Of a DNA stretch of 17,552 nt, positions 7,264-17,159 are shown one piece after another. The notes beneath the pieces were generated by a model. The model was not told the DNA's origin and did not search any database. It saw only the letters and a program-made list of their open reading frames with translations. The stretch is from Clostridia bacterium. GTDB lineage: Bacteria > Bacillota_A > Clostridia > Oscillospirales > CAG-272. Position numbers and translations under genes: made by a program. Position 1 is the stretch's first letter, and each line of letters opens with the position of its first letter. Location of the stretch: contig JAFTKI010000073.1 of assembly GCA_017453335.1 (NCBI GenBank), positions 1-17,552 of the forward strand, given 5' to 3'.

Positions 7264-9248
7264 ATTGCATCCACCTCCGCAATGATTTGGCTGTTCGCAA
7301 AGCCGCGCAGATCCATCGCTCCCGAAGGACAAGCAACCGTACAAGCACCGCAACCCTGACATACGGCGGGGTTGACCTGTGCTACGCGGCGGATCGCCGT
7401 GGTACGGTCGGGCATACGGAATTCCTTTTCCGCATAAGTGATCGCGCCGTAAGGACAAACGCGCTCACAGGACGAGCATCCGTTACACATCCACTCGTCG
7501 GGATTTGCAATACAGGGATTCCCCATCAGCTTATCCTTGGCAAGCAGTCCGATCACCTTAGCGGCTGCGGCACTTGCCTGAGAAACGGTTTCGGGAATAT
7601 CCTTGGGACCTTGGCAAGCACCCGAGAGGAATACGCCTGCCGTGGGGCTTTCCACGGGACGGAGCTTGGGATGTGCCTCGGTGAAGAAATCATTGGTATC
7701 CATGCTGGCTGTCAGCATCGTTGCCAAGGGACGGGCCGACTTATCGGGCTCGATCGCAGCGGCAAGCACCACCAGATCGGCATCGATATGCAGTTGCTTG
7801 TTGCTCAAAAGATCGGAAGCCTGCACCTTAAGCTTTCCGCCCTCGGGCGAGACCTTACCAACCATACCCTTGATATATTTTACGCCATACTCCTCAACGG
7901 CGCGGCGGTAAAATTCATCGAAATTCTTACCGGGAGTACGCACATCAATATAGAATACGTAAACCTCGGTATCGGGATACTTATCACGCACCAGCATTGC
8001 GTGCTTTGCCGTGTACATACAGCAGATCTTGGAGCAATACTCCTTGCCCTTCTCTGCGCAGGATGCGCAACGGGAACCGACACACTGTACGAATACGATG
8101 GTGTGGGGATGGACACCGTCGGAGGGACGAAGCAATTTACCGGCGGTGGGGCCTGCGGCGTTGGTCAAGCGCTCAAATTCCAAGGAAGTGATCACGTCCT
8201 TAGACTGATTGTAAGCAAACTCGTCAAACTTCTCCATGCTGATGGGATTGAAGCCTGTTGCCACAACGATCGCGCCGTACTTCTCCTCGATGATCTCATC
8301 CTGTTGTTTATAATCGATCGCGCCTGCGGCACAAACCTTGGAGCAAACACCGCACTTGCCGTTCTTGAGCATATTACAAGCATTGGGATCAATGGTCGCA
8401 ACCTTCGGAACTGCTCGTGCGAACGGAATGTAGATGGCGCGGCGGTTATCCATGCCGAGGTTGAATTCGTTGGGAACCTTGCGCATGGGACATTTTTCCA
8501 CACACGCACCGCAACCGGTACAAATATCTTCCTTTACATAACGCGCTCTTTTTCTGATCTTTACATCAAAATTTCCAACGAAGCCCGAAACCGACTCCAC
8601 ATCACTGTAGGAGAAGATACGGATCTTATCGTTTTGTGCAACGTCCACCATTTTAGGTGTCAGGATACAAGCCGCACAGTCAAGCGTCGGGAAGGTCTTA
8701 TCAAGCTGTGCCATCTTACCGCCGATGGTAGGCTTTTTCTCAACGATGTCCACGGGGAAGCCCGCATCTGCAATATCAAGCGCGGTCTGAATACCTGCAA
8801 TACCGCCACCGATCACCAAGGCACGCTTGGTTACGGGAGACTCACCGGGAGTCAAGGGTGCGTTGAGGTTGACCTTTGCAACAGCCGCCTTACCCAAAAT
8901 GATTGCCTTTTCGGTACCGGTCGCCATGTCCTTATGTACCCAGGAGCATTGCTCACGGATGTTTGCGATCTCCACCATGTAGGGGTTCAGTCCTGCGGCA
9001 GCCGCTGTTTTGCGGAAGGTTGCCTCGTGCATACGGGGCGAGCAGGAGCAAACCACGATACCCGTCAGACGGTGTTCCTTCACCGCATCGATGATCATGT
9101 TTTGTCCCGCTTGAGAGCACATATATTGATAGTCGGCGGAAAAGACAACGCCGGGCTCACTCTTCAGTGCCTCAGCAACCGCGTGTACATCAACCGTACC
9201 TGCAATATTGCTTCCGCACCAGCATACGAATACGCCAATTCTTTGCAT
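7254..9248 (-). CDS. hdrA: HdrA-type flavoprotein, electron-bifurcating core of the Hdr complex
   Basis: A 664-residue protein with the full HdrA architecture. The N-terminal domain (1-140) has conserved Cys (C9, C11, C44, C67, C69, C101). The thioredoxin-reductase-like FAD domain starts with VIGGGIAG (145-152) and GGKMAQLDKTFPTLDC (176-191). An inserted ferredoxin domain carries C243/246/249/253 and C291/299/302/306. The C-terminal ferredoxin has C588/591/594/598 and C630/633/636/640. In methanogens HdrA bears the FAD that splits electrons between ferredoxin and the HdrBC branch; the same role is inferred here. The start ATG at 9248 follows AAGGAGGAGAGACAA; the longer in-frame reading upstream has no homology and overlaps hdrC. 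The hdrC stop and hdrA start are 13 bases apart. All cluster ligands are intact, so nothing suggests loss of function. Confidence 0.95.
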   Translation of the reverse strand: MQRIGVFVCWCGSNIAGTVDVHAVAEALKSEPGVVFSADYQYMCSQAGQNMIIDAVKEHRLTGIVVCSCSPRMHEATFRKTAAAAGLNPYMVEIANIREQCSWVHKDMATGTEKAIILGKAAVAKVNLNAPLTPGESPVTKRALVIGGGIAGIQTALDIADAGFPVDIVEKKPTIGGKMAQLDKTFPTLDCAACILTPKMVDVAQNDKIRIFSYSDVESVSGFVGNFDVKIRKRARYVKEDICTGCGACVEKCPMRKVPNEFNLGMDNRRAIYIPFARAVPKVATIDPNACNMLKNGKCGVCSKVCAAGAIDYKQQDEIIEEKYGAIVVATGFNPISMEKFDEFAYNQSKDVITSLEFERLTNAAGPTAGKLLRPSDGVHPHTIVFVQCVGSRCASCAEKGKEYCSKICCMYTAKHAMLVRDKYPDTEVYVFYIDVRTPGKNFDEFYRRAVEEYGVKYIKGMVGKVSPEGGKLKVQASDLLSNKQLHIDADLVVLAAAIEPDKSARPLATMLTASMDTNDFFTEAHPKLRPVESPTAGVFLSGACQGPKDIPETVSQASAAAAKVIGLLAKDKLMGNPCIANPDEWMCNGCSSCERVCPYGAITYAEKEFRMPDRTTAIRRVAQVNPAVCQGCGACTVACPSGAMDLRGFANSQIIAEVDAICK

Positions 9249-9261
9249 TTGTCTCTCCTCC

Positions 9262-9654
9262 TTACTTCGTATATTTACGGAATGCGCTGACGATCGCCTG
9301 CTGCGGCATATCGTCATCCAAGCGCTCGGGAATCATATCGGCGGTGAGGTGATTGTTTCCCTGCTGTCTTACCGCCATCAAACGTACCGCCTCAACCAGC
9401 TTTGCGGGCTGTACCCCACGGGGGCAACGCTCCACGCAGGCAAAGCAGGTCAGACATTTATACAGCGACTCGGATGCCAGAAGAGGCTCGATCTCGCCGT
9501 TCTCGATCATACTTGCAAACTGGTGCGGATGGTATTCCATTTCATCGTATGCGGGACAGGTTGCAGAGCATTTGCCGCATTTCATACACTTGGAAGGATT
9601 CGCACCGCTGATGCGAACGATCTCCTCCTTCAAAGCCTTTGTATCCTTATTCAT
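9262..9654 (-). CDS. hdrC: HdrC-like [4Fe-4S] protein
   Basis: A 130-residue protein with two CxxCxxCxxxCP motifs (C23/26/29/33 and C67/70/73/77), the HdrC hallmark that carries electrons from HdrA to HdrB. It is shorter than many archaeal HdrC proteins, with little beyond the ferredoxin fold. The start ATG at 9654 has AAAGGAGG upstream and overlaps the hdrB stop by 8 bases. Its position between hdrB and hdrA fits the usual complex. In this operon it may pass electrons towards both HdrB and FrdB. Confidence 0.92.
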   Translation of the reverse strand: MNKDTKALKEEIVRISGANPSKCMKCGKCSATCPAYDEMEYHPHQFASMIENGEIEPLLASESLYKCLTCFACVERCPRGVQPAKLVEAVRLMAVRQQGNNHLTADMIPERLDDDMPQQAIVSAFRKYTK

Positions 9655-10435
9655 GGCAATCCTCCTTTACACCAAGAGCCTCGGCCAACAGCTCCGTGAA
9701 ATAGATCACAGGAATCGAAGAACCGCTCTTCTCCAGATTGTAACGGCAGAGAGGACAAGCGGTCACGATCTTCTCAGCACCGCAAATTGCGGCGTTTTCG
9801 GTGACACGGTTGCTCTTTTTCTTTGCCGATTCACGGCTCTCCAGCGCGATGTAACCGCCGCAGCATTCGTTGCGGTAGGCGTAATAAACGGGATCTGCAC
9901 CGATGGCGCGGATGAAATCCTCTATGATCGTGGGATTCTCGGGATCATCCATCTGCATCACGTTGCCGGGACGCAGCAAAAGACAACCGTAGTATGCGGC
10001 GATCTTCTGTCCCTTCAGGGGATTGACCACCTTTTCTTTGATCTTATCAAAGCCAACCAGATCGCGCAGCATTTCCAAATAGTGATATACAGCCGCAGAA
10101 CCGTCATAAGGCTCCTCGTTCATGTAACGGTTGACCTTATCGGCGAATTCTCCGTCCTGCATTGCGTGGTTTGTCTGCTTGATCACGTTGTGACAAGCCG
10201 AGCAAACCGTAACAAGAGGCTGATCCTTGGCTTTTGCCGCCTTCAGAGCGCGCACCGAGGACAGCTTTGTGGCAATTTCGTCGCGCGAAGTGGTAAACAC
10301 ACCGCCGCAGCATTGCCAATCCTCAATTTCTTCCATCGTGATCCCCAAAACCTCGGCACATCTTCTTGCGTACAGATCAAGATCCTTTGCCTTGTTTTTC
10401 AGGGTACAGCCAGGAAAATAACTTACCTTCATCAT
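9647..10435 (-). CDS. hdrB: HdrB-like protein with two CCG domains
   Basis: A 262-residue protein with two complete cysteine-rich CCG motifs, C10-x31-C42C43-x34-C78xxC81 and C151-x39-C191C192-x34-C227xxC230. In methanogen HdrB each motif binds a non-cubane [4Fe-4S] cluster that reduces the CoM-S-S-CoB disulfide. Bacteria lack CoM/CoB, so the acceptor is unknown. The co-encoded fumarate reductase, or a thiol/disulfide partner, is the obvious candidate. The start is ATG at 10435 (GGAGG five bases upstream); the next codon is also ATG and could be used. It lies 12 bases after fumC. Its length matches the HdrB-like C-terminal half of methanogen TfrB. Confidence 0.94.
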   Translation of the reverse strand: MMKVSYFPGCTLKNKAKDLDLYARRCAEVLGITMEEIEDWQCCGGVFTTSRDEIATKLSSVRALKAAKAKDQPLVTVCSACHNVIKQTNHAMQDGEFADKVNRYMNEEPYDGSAAVYHYLEMLRDLVGFDKIKEKVVNPLKGQKIAAYYGCLLLRPGNVMQMDDPENPTIIEDFIRAIGADPVYYAYRNECCGGYIALESRESAKKKSNRVTENAAICGAEKIVTACPLCRYNLEKSGSSIPVIYFTELLAEALGVKEDCHE

Positions 10436-10447
10436 GGTTGCCTCCGA

Positions 10448-11824
10448 TTAAACCATCTGTTCGGGATGGAATACCTCGTCAAAGCGCTCTGCGGTCAAGA
10501 ATCCAAGCTCCACACACGCTTCTTTGAGAGAAATGTTATCCTTAAACGCCTTCTTTGCGGTCTTTGCGGCGTTTTCATAGCCAATGTAGGGGTTGAGCGC
10601 GGTAACCAGCATCAGCGAGTTGTGCAGATTGTGGTGCATCTTCTCGCGGTTTGCGGTGATACCGACAGCGCAGTTTTTATTAAAGGAAGTAATCGCCTCT
10701 GCCAGAAGTCTTGCCGACTGCAGGAAGTTGTAGATGCAAACGGGCATAAAGACGTTCAGCTCGAAGTTACCCTGAGACGCAGCCATACCGACCGCCACAT
10801 CGTTACCCATAACCTGAACGGCAACCATGGTAACAGCCTCGCACTGCGTGGGGTTGACCTTGCCGGGCATGATCGACGAGCCGGGCTCGTTTTCGGGAAT
10901 AAAGATCTCACCCAAGCCGTCGCGGGGACCCGATGCCAACCAACGAACGTCGTTTGCGATCTTCATCATATCGCAAGCCAGCGCCTTGATCGCGCCGTGT
11001 GCGAATACCAGCTCATCCTTGGAGGTGAGCGCGTGGAACTTGTTGGAGGCGGTTACGAAGGGCTTGCCCGTGATCTTGCCGATCTCGGTTGCCACCATCG
11101 TATCAAAGCCCTTGGGAGTGTTGAGTCCCGTACCAACGGCGGTGCCGCCCAGTGCCAGCTCATACAGAGGAGCGATCGAACGCGTCAGAAGCTCTACGTC
11201 CTTTTCAAGGCTCGATCTCCATCCGCTGATCTCCTGGCTGAACTTGATGGGAGTTGCATCCTGCAGGTGGGTTCTTCCGCTCTTTACAATACCCTCGTTC
11301 TCTGCTTCCAGACGCTTGAAGGTATCGATCAGCGTATTCACGGCGGGGATCAGCTTATCCTCCAGCGCAAGAACTGCGGCGATATGCATTGCTGTGGGGA
11401 AAGTATCGTTGGAGGACTGGCTCATGTTGGAATCGTCGTTGGGATGTACCAGCTTTTTGCCAAGGATCTCGTTCGCACGATTTGCGATAACCTCGTTGGC
11501 ATTCATGTTGGACTGTGTACCCGATCCTGTCTGCCATACCACCAAGGGGAAATGGCTGTTCAGCTTTCCTGCCATAACCTCGTCGCAAGCGGTACGGATC
11601 GCCGCCAGCTTTTCATCGGTCATTTTTTCGGGGCGCAGTGCATGGTTGGTCACAGCCGCCGCCTGCTTCAATACACCGAAGGCATGGATAATTTCCATGG
11701 GCATGGTTTCAATTCCCACACCGATCTCAAAGTTTTCGTGGCTTCTCTGTGTCTGTGCCGCCCACAAGCGGTCGGCAGGAACCTTCACTTCCCCCATCGA
11801 ATCATGTTCAATGCGATATTCCAT
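10448..11824 (-). CDS. fumC: Class II fumarate hydratase
   Basis: A 458-residue enzyme of the fumarase/aspartase superfamily that interconverts malate and fumarate without an Fe-S cluster. The signature loop GSSIMPGKVNP (315-325) is intact. SGRTHLQDATP (182-192) holds the catalytic His (H186), and TGSGTQSNMNANE (99-111) and SSND (137-140) are substrate-site motifs. The length is that of normal FumC. The start is ATG at 11824, preceded by GGAGGAGATAAAG; the earlier in-frame ATG lies within this ribosome binding site and is unlikely to be used. It follows mdh by 32 bases and precedes hdrB by 12. In this operon it should run towards fumarate, feeding FrdA. Confidence 0.96.
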   Translation of the reverse strand: MEYRIEHDSMGEVKVPADRLWAAQTQRSHENFEIGVGIETMPMEIIHAFGVLKQAAAVTNHALRPEKMTDEKLAAIRTACDEVMAGKLNSHFPLVVWQTGSGTQSNMNANEVIANRANEILGKKLVHPNDDSNMSQSSNDTFPTAMHIAAVLALEDKLIPAVNTLIDTFKRLEAENEGIVKSGRTHLQDATPIKFSQEISGWRSSLEKDVELLTRSIAPLYELALGGTAVGTGLNTPKGFDTMVATEIGKITGKPFVTASNKFHALTSKDELVFAHGAIKALACDMMKIANDVRWLASGPRDGLGEIFIPENEPGSSIMPGKVNPTQCEAVTMVAVQVMGNDVAVGMAASQGNFELNVFMPVCIYNFLQSARLLAEAITSFNKNCAVGITANREKMHHNLHNSLMLVTALNPYIGYENAAKTAKKAFKDNISLKEACVELGFLTAERFDEVFHPEQMV

Positions 11825-11856
11825 CTTTATCTCCTCCATTTTTCAGGTTATTGTAA

Positions 11857-12801
11857 TCAAAGGTTGATGTTGCTAATAACAGCCTTGAGGCTTTCAGCAC
11901 TTCTGTGCAGGTTCACAAGCTCATCGTCGTTGAGACGAAGCAAAACCTTGCTATGCGCACCGCCCTCGCCAACAATATTCAAAAGGCTCAGGCAAACATC
12001 ATCAATGCCATATTCGCCGTGCAACATCGTAGAAACGGTCAGCGTGGTATCAATTCCGCTGAGCAAGCACTTGCAGATATGTGCTACCGACATCGAAACG
12101 GCATAAAAGGTCGCGCCCTTACGCTGAATCACGCTGGCGCCCGATTTGCGAACGTACTCTTCGATCTCAGCGCGGTCAAGCTTGGGATAAGTGCGGTCAG
12201 CGTACAGCAAGGAGTCGGAATACTCGTCAACAGGCACGTTGGAAACATTCGCCAGCGACCAGGTTACAAACGAGGAGTCACCGTGTTCCCCCAGCACGTA
12301 TGCATGTACGTTCTGCTGGCTGACGTTGTAGTACTCCGAAATTCTGGAGCGCAAGCGTGCAGTATCCAAGATCGTTCCCGAGCCGATGATACGAGATTCG
12401 GGAAGACCGGAATATTTGCAGAAAACATAAGTCAGAACATCCACGGGATTGCTTACAATCACATAAGTAGCGTTCGGAGCATATTTCAGAATCTGCGGCG
12501 TGATGGATTTGAGAATGTCTACGTTGGTCTGCGCCAGATCCAAGCGGGACTGTCCCGGCTTTCTTGCCACGCCCGAGGTGATCACAACGATATCGGAACC
12601 AACCGCATCGGGGTAACCGCCTGCATAAATCGAGCAGGGTTCGCAGAACGGTGTACCCTGACGGATATCCATAGCCTCACCCAATGCCTTTTCACCATTG
12701 ATGTCGATCATCACAATTTCGGAAGCAATCCCCGCGATCGTCAACGTATATGCAACCGTAGAACCAACGCTGCCTGTTCCGATAACCGTAATTTTTTTCA
12801 T
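11857..12801 (-). CDS. mdh: NAD-dependent malate dehydrogenase of the LDH-like type
   Basis: A 314-residue 2-hydroxyacid dehydrogenase. It has Rossmann motif GTGSVGSTVA (8-17), and D33 at the end of beta-2 indicates NAD rather than NADP. Catalytic residues are R86 (R109 in LDH numbering), D146 (D168), R149 (R171) and H173 in GEHGD (H195). The backbone is LDH-like, but the specificity position 102, Gln in lactate dehydrogenases, is Arg here (R80 in GVARKPGQSR). That is the malate/oxaloacetate signature. An automatic pipeline would probably call this L-lactate dehydrogenase. Position as first gene, before fumarase, supports oxaloacetate reduction. The start ATG at 12801 has GTGAGGA upstream. 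It lies about 95 bases downstream of a consensus promoter carrying a Rex-like palindrome. Confidence 0.88.
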   Translation of the reverse strand: MKKITVIGTGSVGSTVAYTLTIAGIASEIVMIDINGEKALGEAMDIRQGTPFCEPCSIYAGGYPDAVGSDIVVITSGVARKPGQSRLDLAQTNVDILKSITPQILKYAPNATYVIVSNPVDVLTYVFCKYSGLPESRIIGSGTILDTARLRSRISEYYNVSQQNVHAYVLGEHGDSSFVTWSLANVSNVPVDEYSDSLLYADRTYPKLDRAEIEEYVRKSGASVIQRKGATFYAVSMSVAHICKCLLSGIDTTLTVSTMLHGEYGIDDVCLSLLNIVGEGGAHSKVLLRLNDDELVNLHRSAESLKAVISNINL

Positions 12802-12893
12802 AACTGTTCCTCACTTTATTTCATAAGTTTTAAGCTTTTTCGATTTATATTAGACGCGTTTTTTTCAAGTGTCATATAAACCCCATTTTAAGT

Positions 12894-12911
12894 CTGTTAT
12901 TATTTTAACAA
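12894..12911 (-). promoter_or_regulatory. Candidate Rex operator over the -10 of the mdh-fumC-hdr-flx-frd operon
   Basis: The minus strand reads TTGTTAAAATAATAACAG, an 18-base near-palindrome. It matches the Firmicutes Rex consensus TTGTTAA-N4-TTAACAA at 12 of 14 defined positions. It covers the -10 hexamer (12902-12907) and the expected start site, where a repressor would block RNA polymerase. Rex senses NADH/NAD+ and commonly controls fermentative dehydrogenases. No rex gene lies in the window. The match could be chance in AT-rich promoter DNA. Confidence 0.6.
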
Positions 12912-12930
12912 ATATCACAATGGTTGTCAA
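12902..12930 (-). promoter_or_regulatory. Consensus promoter of the twelve-gene mdh to exchanger operon
   Basis: On the minus strand TTGACA (12925-12930) and TAAAAT (12902-12907) are spaced by exactly 17 bases. Transcription would start near 12895 and give a leader of about 94 bases before mdh. No comparable promoter is seen further down the operon, where intergenic gaps are 32 bases or less, so this is probably the main promoter for about 12.4 kb. Confidence 0.85.
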
Positions 12931-12980
12931 GTCTTTTTCGACACTTTCCACGTTTTTCTAAAATGTGGCTAAAGTTTCTT

Positions 12981-13052
12981 CTAAAAAAACGTCTTTTTCT
13001 ATGCAAATCTATCTGTTTTTTTCAAAAGATATCTTCTTGAAACGTTTTTTAG
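12981..13052. repeat. AT-rich inverted repeat in the divergent intergenic region
   Basis: CTAAAAAAACGT (12981-12992) is complementary, with one slipped base, to ACGTTTTTTAG (13042-13052), separated by about 49 bases. It lies in the 395-base region between mdh (12801) and ftsK (13197), which otherwise holds the two divergent promoters and no gene that I can see. The large loop and AT-rich stem make it a weak structure; its function is unknown. Confidence 0.35.
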
Positions 13053-13128
13053 TCCGTATTCACACGCAAAGCCAACAGGATGCGCGACGCATTCTTTCAA
13101 ACTTTCGTATCTTTTTTTGGCTTTGCTA

Positions 13129-13157
13129 TTGCAATTTTGTTTCGGAAATGCTATAAT
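13129..13157 (+). promoter_or_regulatory. Promoter of ftsK
   Basis: TTGCAA (13129-13134) and TATAAT (13152-13157) are separated by 17 bases. The -10 is perfect and the -35 matches four of six positions. Transcription would begin near 13164, about 33 bases before the chosen ftsK start at 13197. Confidence 0.78.
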
Positions 13158-13196
13158 ATAAGTTGGTATATTATCCGCAGAAAGGATTGGAATTAT

Positions 13197-16532
<3,336 letters not shown>

Positions 16533-16569
16533 TTTTTTCGCAAAAGTTGAAAAAATTTTCGAAAAACTA

Positions 16570-16598
16570 TTTACAAATTGAAAAAAGTGTGATATAAT
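16570..16598 (+). promoter_or_regulatory. Promoter of rpsO
   Basis: TTTACA (16570-16575) and TATAAT (16593-16598) are spaced by 17 bases. Transcription would start near 16605, giving a leader of about 100 bases. It lies in the 175-base gap after ftsK, where I see no strong terminator; ftsK transcripts may read into rpsO. Confidence 0.85.
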
Positions 16599-16604
16599 AT
16601 GTGC

Positions 16605-16707
16605 CGTATGCGTGAACTCGGTTGTCGGATACACGGTCGTTTCAGACGGCTATTCACCCACCGCTGCTGAGTGAAACGCAAAAAATAACAGAAAGGTGAA
16701 AAATACC
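16605..16707 (+). promoter_or_regulatory. rpsO 5' leader, candidate S15 autoregulatory RNA
   Basis: The leader contains complementary segments that cannot all pair at once: GTTTCA (16639-16644) with TGAAAC (16672-16677), or TTCAC (16653-16657) with GTGAA (16671-16675). Ribosomal protein S15 represses its own mRNA through leader structures in several bacterial lineages with unrelated folds. A role here is inferred from the length and the alternative pairings; no known S15 leader class was matched. Confidence 0.4.
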
Positions 16708-16971
16708 ATGCAGAAAGACGAAAAGCTCACTCTCATCGAGCAGTACGCAACTCACGAGGGAGACACCGGTTCTCCCGAGGTTCAGATCGCTATTCTGACC
16801 TCCCGCATCAACAACCTGACCACCCACCTCAAGGCTAACAAGAAGGACTTCCACAGCCGCCGCGGTCTTCAGAAGATGATCGGTCACAGAAGAAACCTGC
16901 TCAACTACTTGCAGAAGGTAGACATCGAGCGTTACCGTGCTATCATCAGCAAGCTCGGACTGAGAAAGTAA
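16708..16971 (+). CDS. rpsO: 30S ribosomal protein S15
   Basis: An 87-residue protein that binds 16S rRNA in the central domain. It shows the family signatures [37 protein letters not shown] and [12 protein letters not shown]. The length is close to the usual 89. The start is ATG at 16708, preceded by GAAAGGTG; the in-frame GTG at 16696 is part of that ribosome binding site. It is followed by a terminator-like hairpin and then pnp, the order conserved in many bacteria. Confidence 0.98.
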   Translation: MQKDEKLTLIEQYATHEGDTGSPEVQIAILTSRINNLTTHLKANKKDFHSRRGLQKMIGHRRNLLNYLQKVDIERYRAIISKLGLRK

Positions 16972-16986
16972 GAGTAGAAGGGGGAT

Positions 16987-17035
16987 CCGGGAGCAGCGGC
17001 ACAGTCACTGCCCCGGCTCCCCTGTTCTCTTTTCC
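16987..17035 (+). terminator. Intrinsic terminator after rpsO
   Basis: A GC-rich stem pairs GGGAGC (16989-16994) with GCTCCC (17016-17021), extended inside by GGCA/TGCC, and is followed by TGTTCTCTTTT. It lies 17 bases after the rpsO stop. Because pnp has no clear promoter of its own, this hairpin may terminate only partly and set the rpsO:pnp ratio. Confidence 0.75.
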
Positions 17036-17050
17036 GTAAAAGTATCACTC

Positions 17051-17126
17051 CTTACGGGCGGATTAGCAGTTACCCATGGCCTTGACGTGGTTTCAAGACT
17101 GTTGGTAAGTGCTAAACCTCCGTAAG
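17051..17126 (+). promoter_or_regulatory. Long stem-loop in the pnp 5' leader
   Basis: A coaxial series of pairings closes one long hairpin: CTTACGG (17051-17057) with CCGTAAG (17120-17126), GGATTAGCA with TGCTAAACC (one mismatch), TTACC with GGTAA, and an apical CTTGA/TCAAG. No T run follows on the plus strand, so it is not a terminator. In E. coli the pnp leader hairpin is cut by RNase III and used for PNPase autoregulation; a similar role here is inferred. The pnp start follows 34 bases later. Confidence 0.65.
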
Positions 17127-17159
17127 AAAAAATAAAAACAAAAAATGGAGGAAAAAATC

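Noticed and set aside
7227..9290. Long plus-strand open frame opposite hdrA
   Set aside because: hdrA has every expected ferredoxin and FAD motif on the minus strand; the opposite frame has no motif and no ribosome binding site that I can see.
9647..10435. Archaeal (methanogen) origin of the window, because of hdrABC
   Set aside because: Promoters, ribosome binding sites, FtsK, S15 and PNPase are all bacterial; hdr genes are widespread in anaerobic bacteria.
9353..12106. Long open plus-strand frame (over 900 codons) opposite hdrC, hdrB and fumC
   Set aside because: It runs antisense to three genes with clear family motifs; its translation is rich in Cys/His/Arg with no recognisable domain. 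It is a shadow produced by codon bias on the other strand.
11857..12801. Calling this gene L-lactate dehydrogenase
   Set aside because: Overall resemblance is to LDH, but the specificity residue is Arg and the operon is malate-fumarate-succinate; malate dehydrogenase is better supported.
12867..12946. Inverted pair AAGTGTC (12867-12873) and GACACTT (12940-12946) flanking the operon promoter
   Set aside because: Seven bases each, about 73 bases apart, in AT-rich DNA; too short and widely spaced to claim as an operator.
16533..16569. Possible terminator after ftsK (TTTTTTCG and CGAAAAA)
   Set aside because: The stem is AT-rich with a large loop and no U tail after it; the T run comes before the stem, so termination is not supported.
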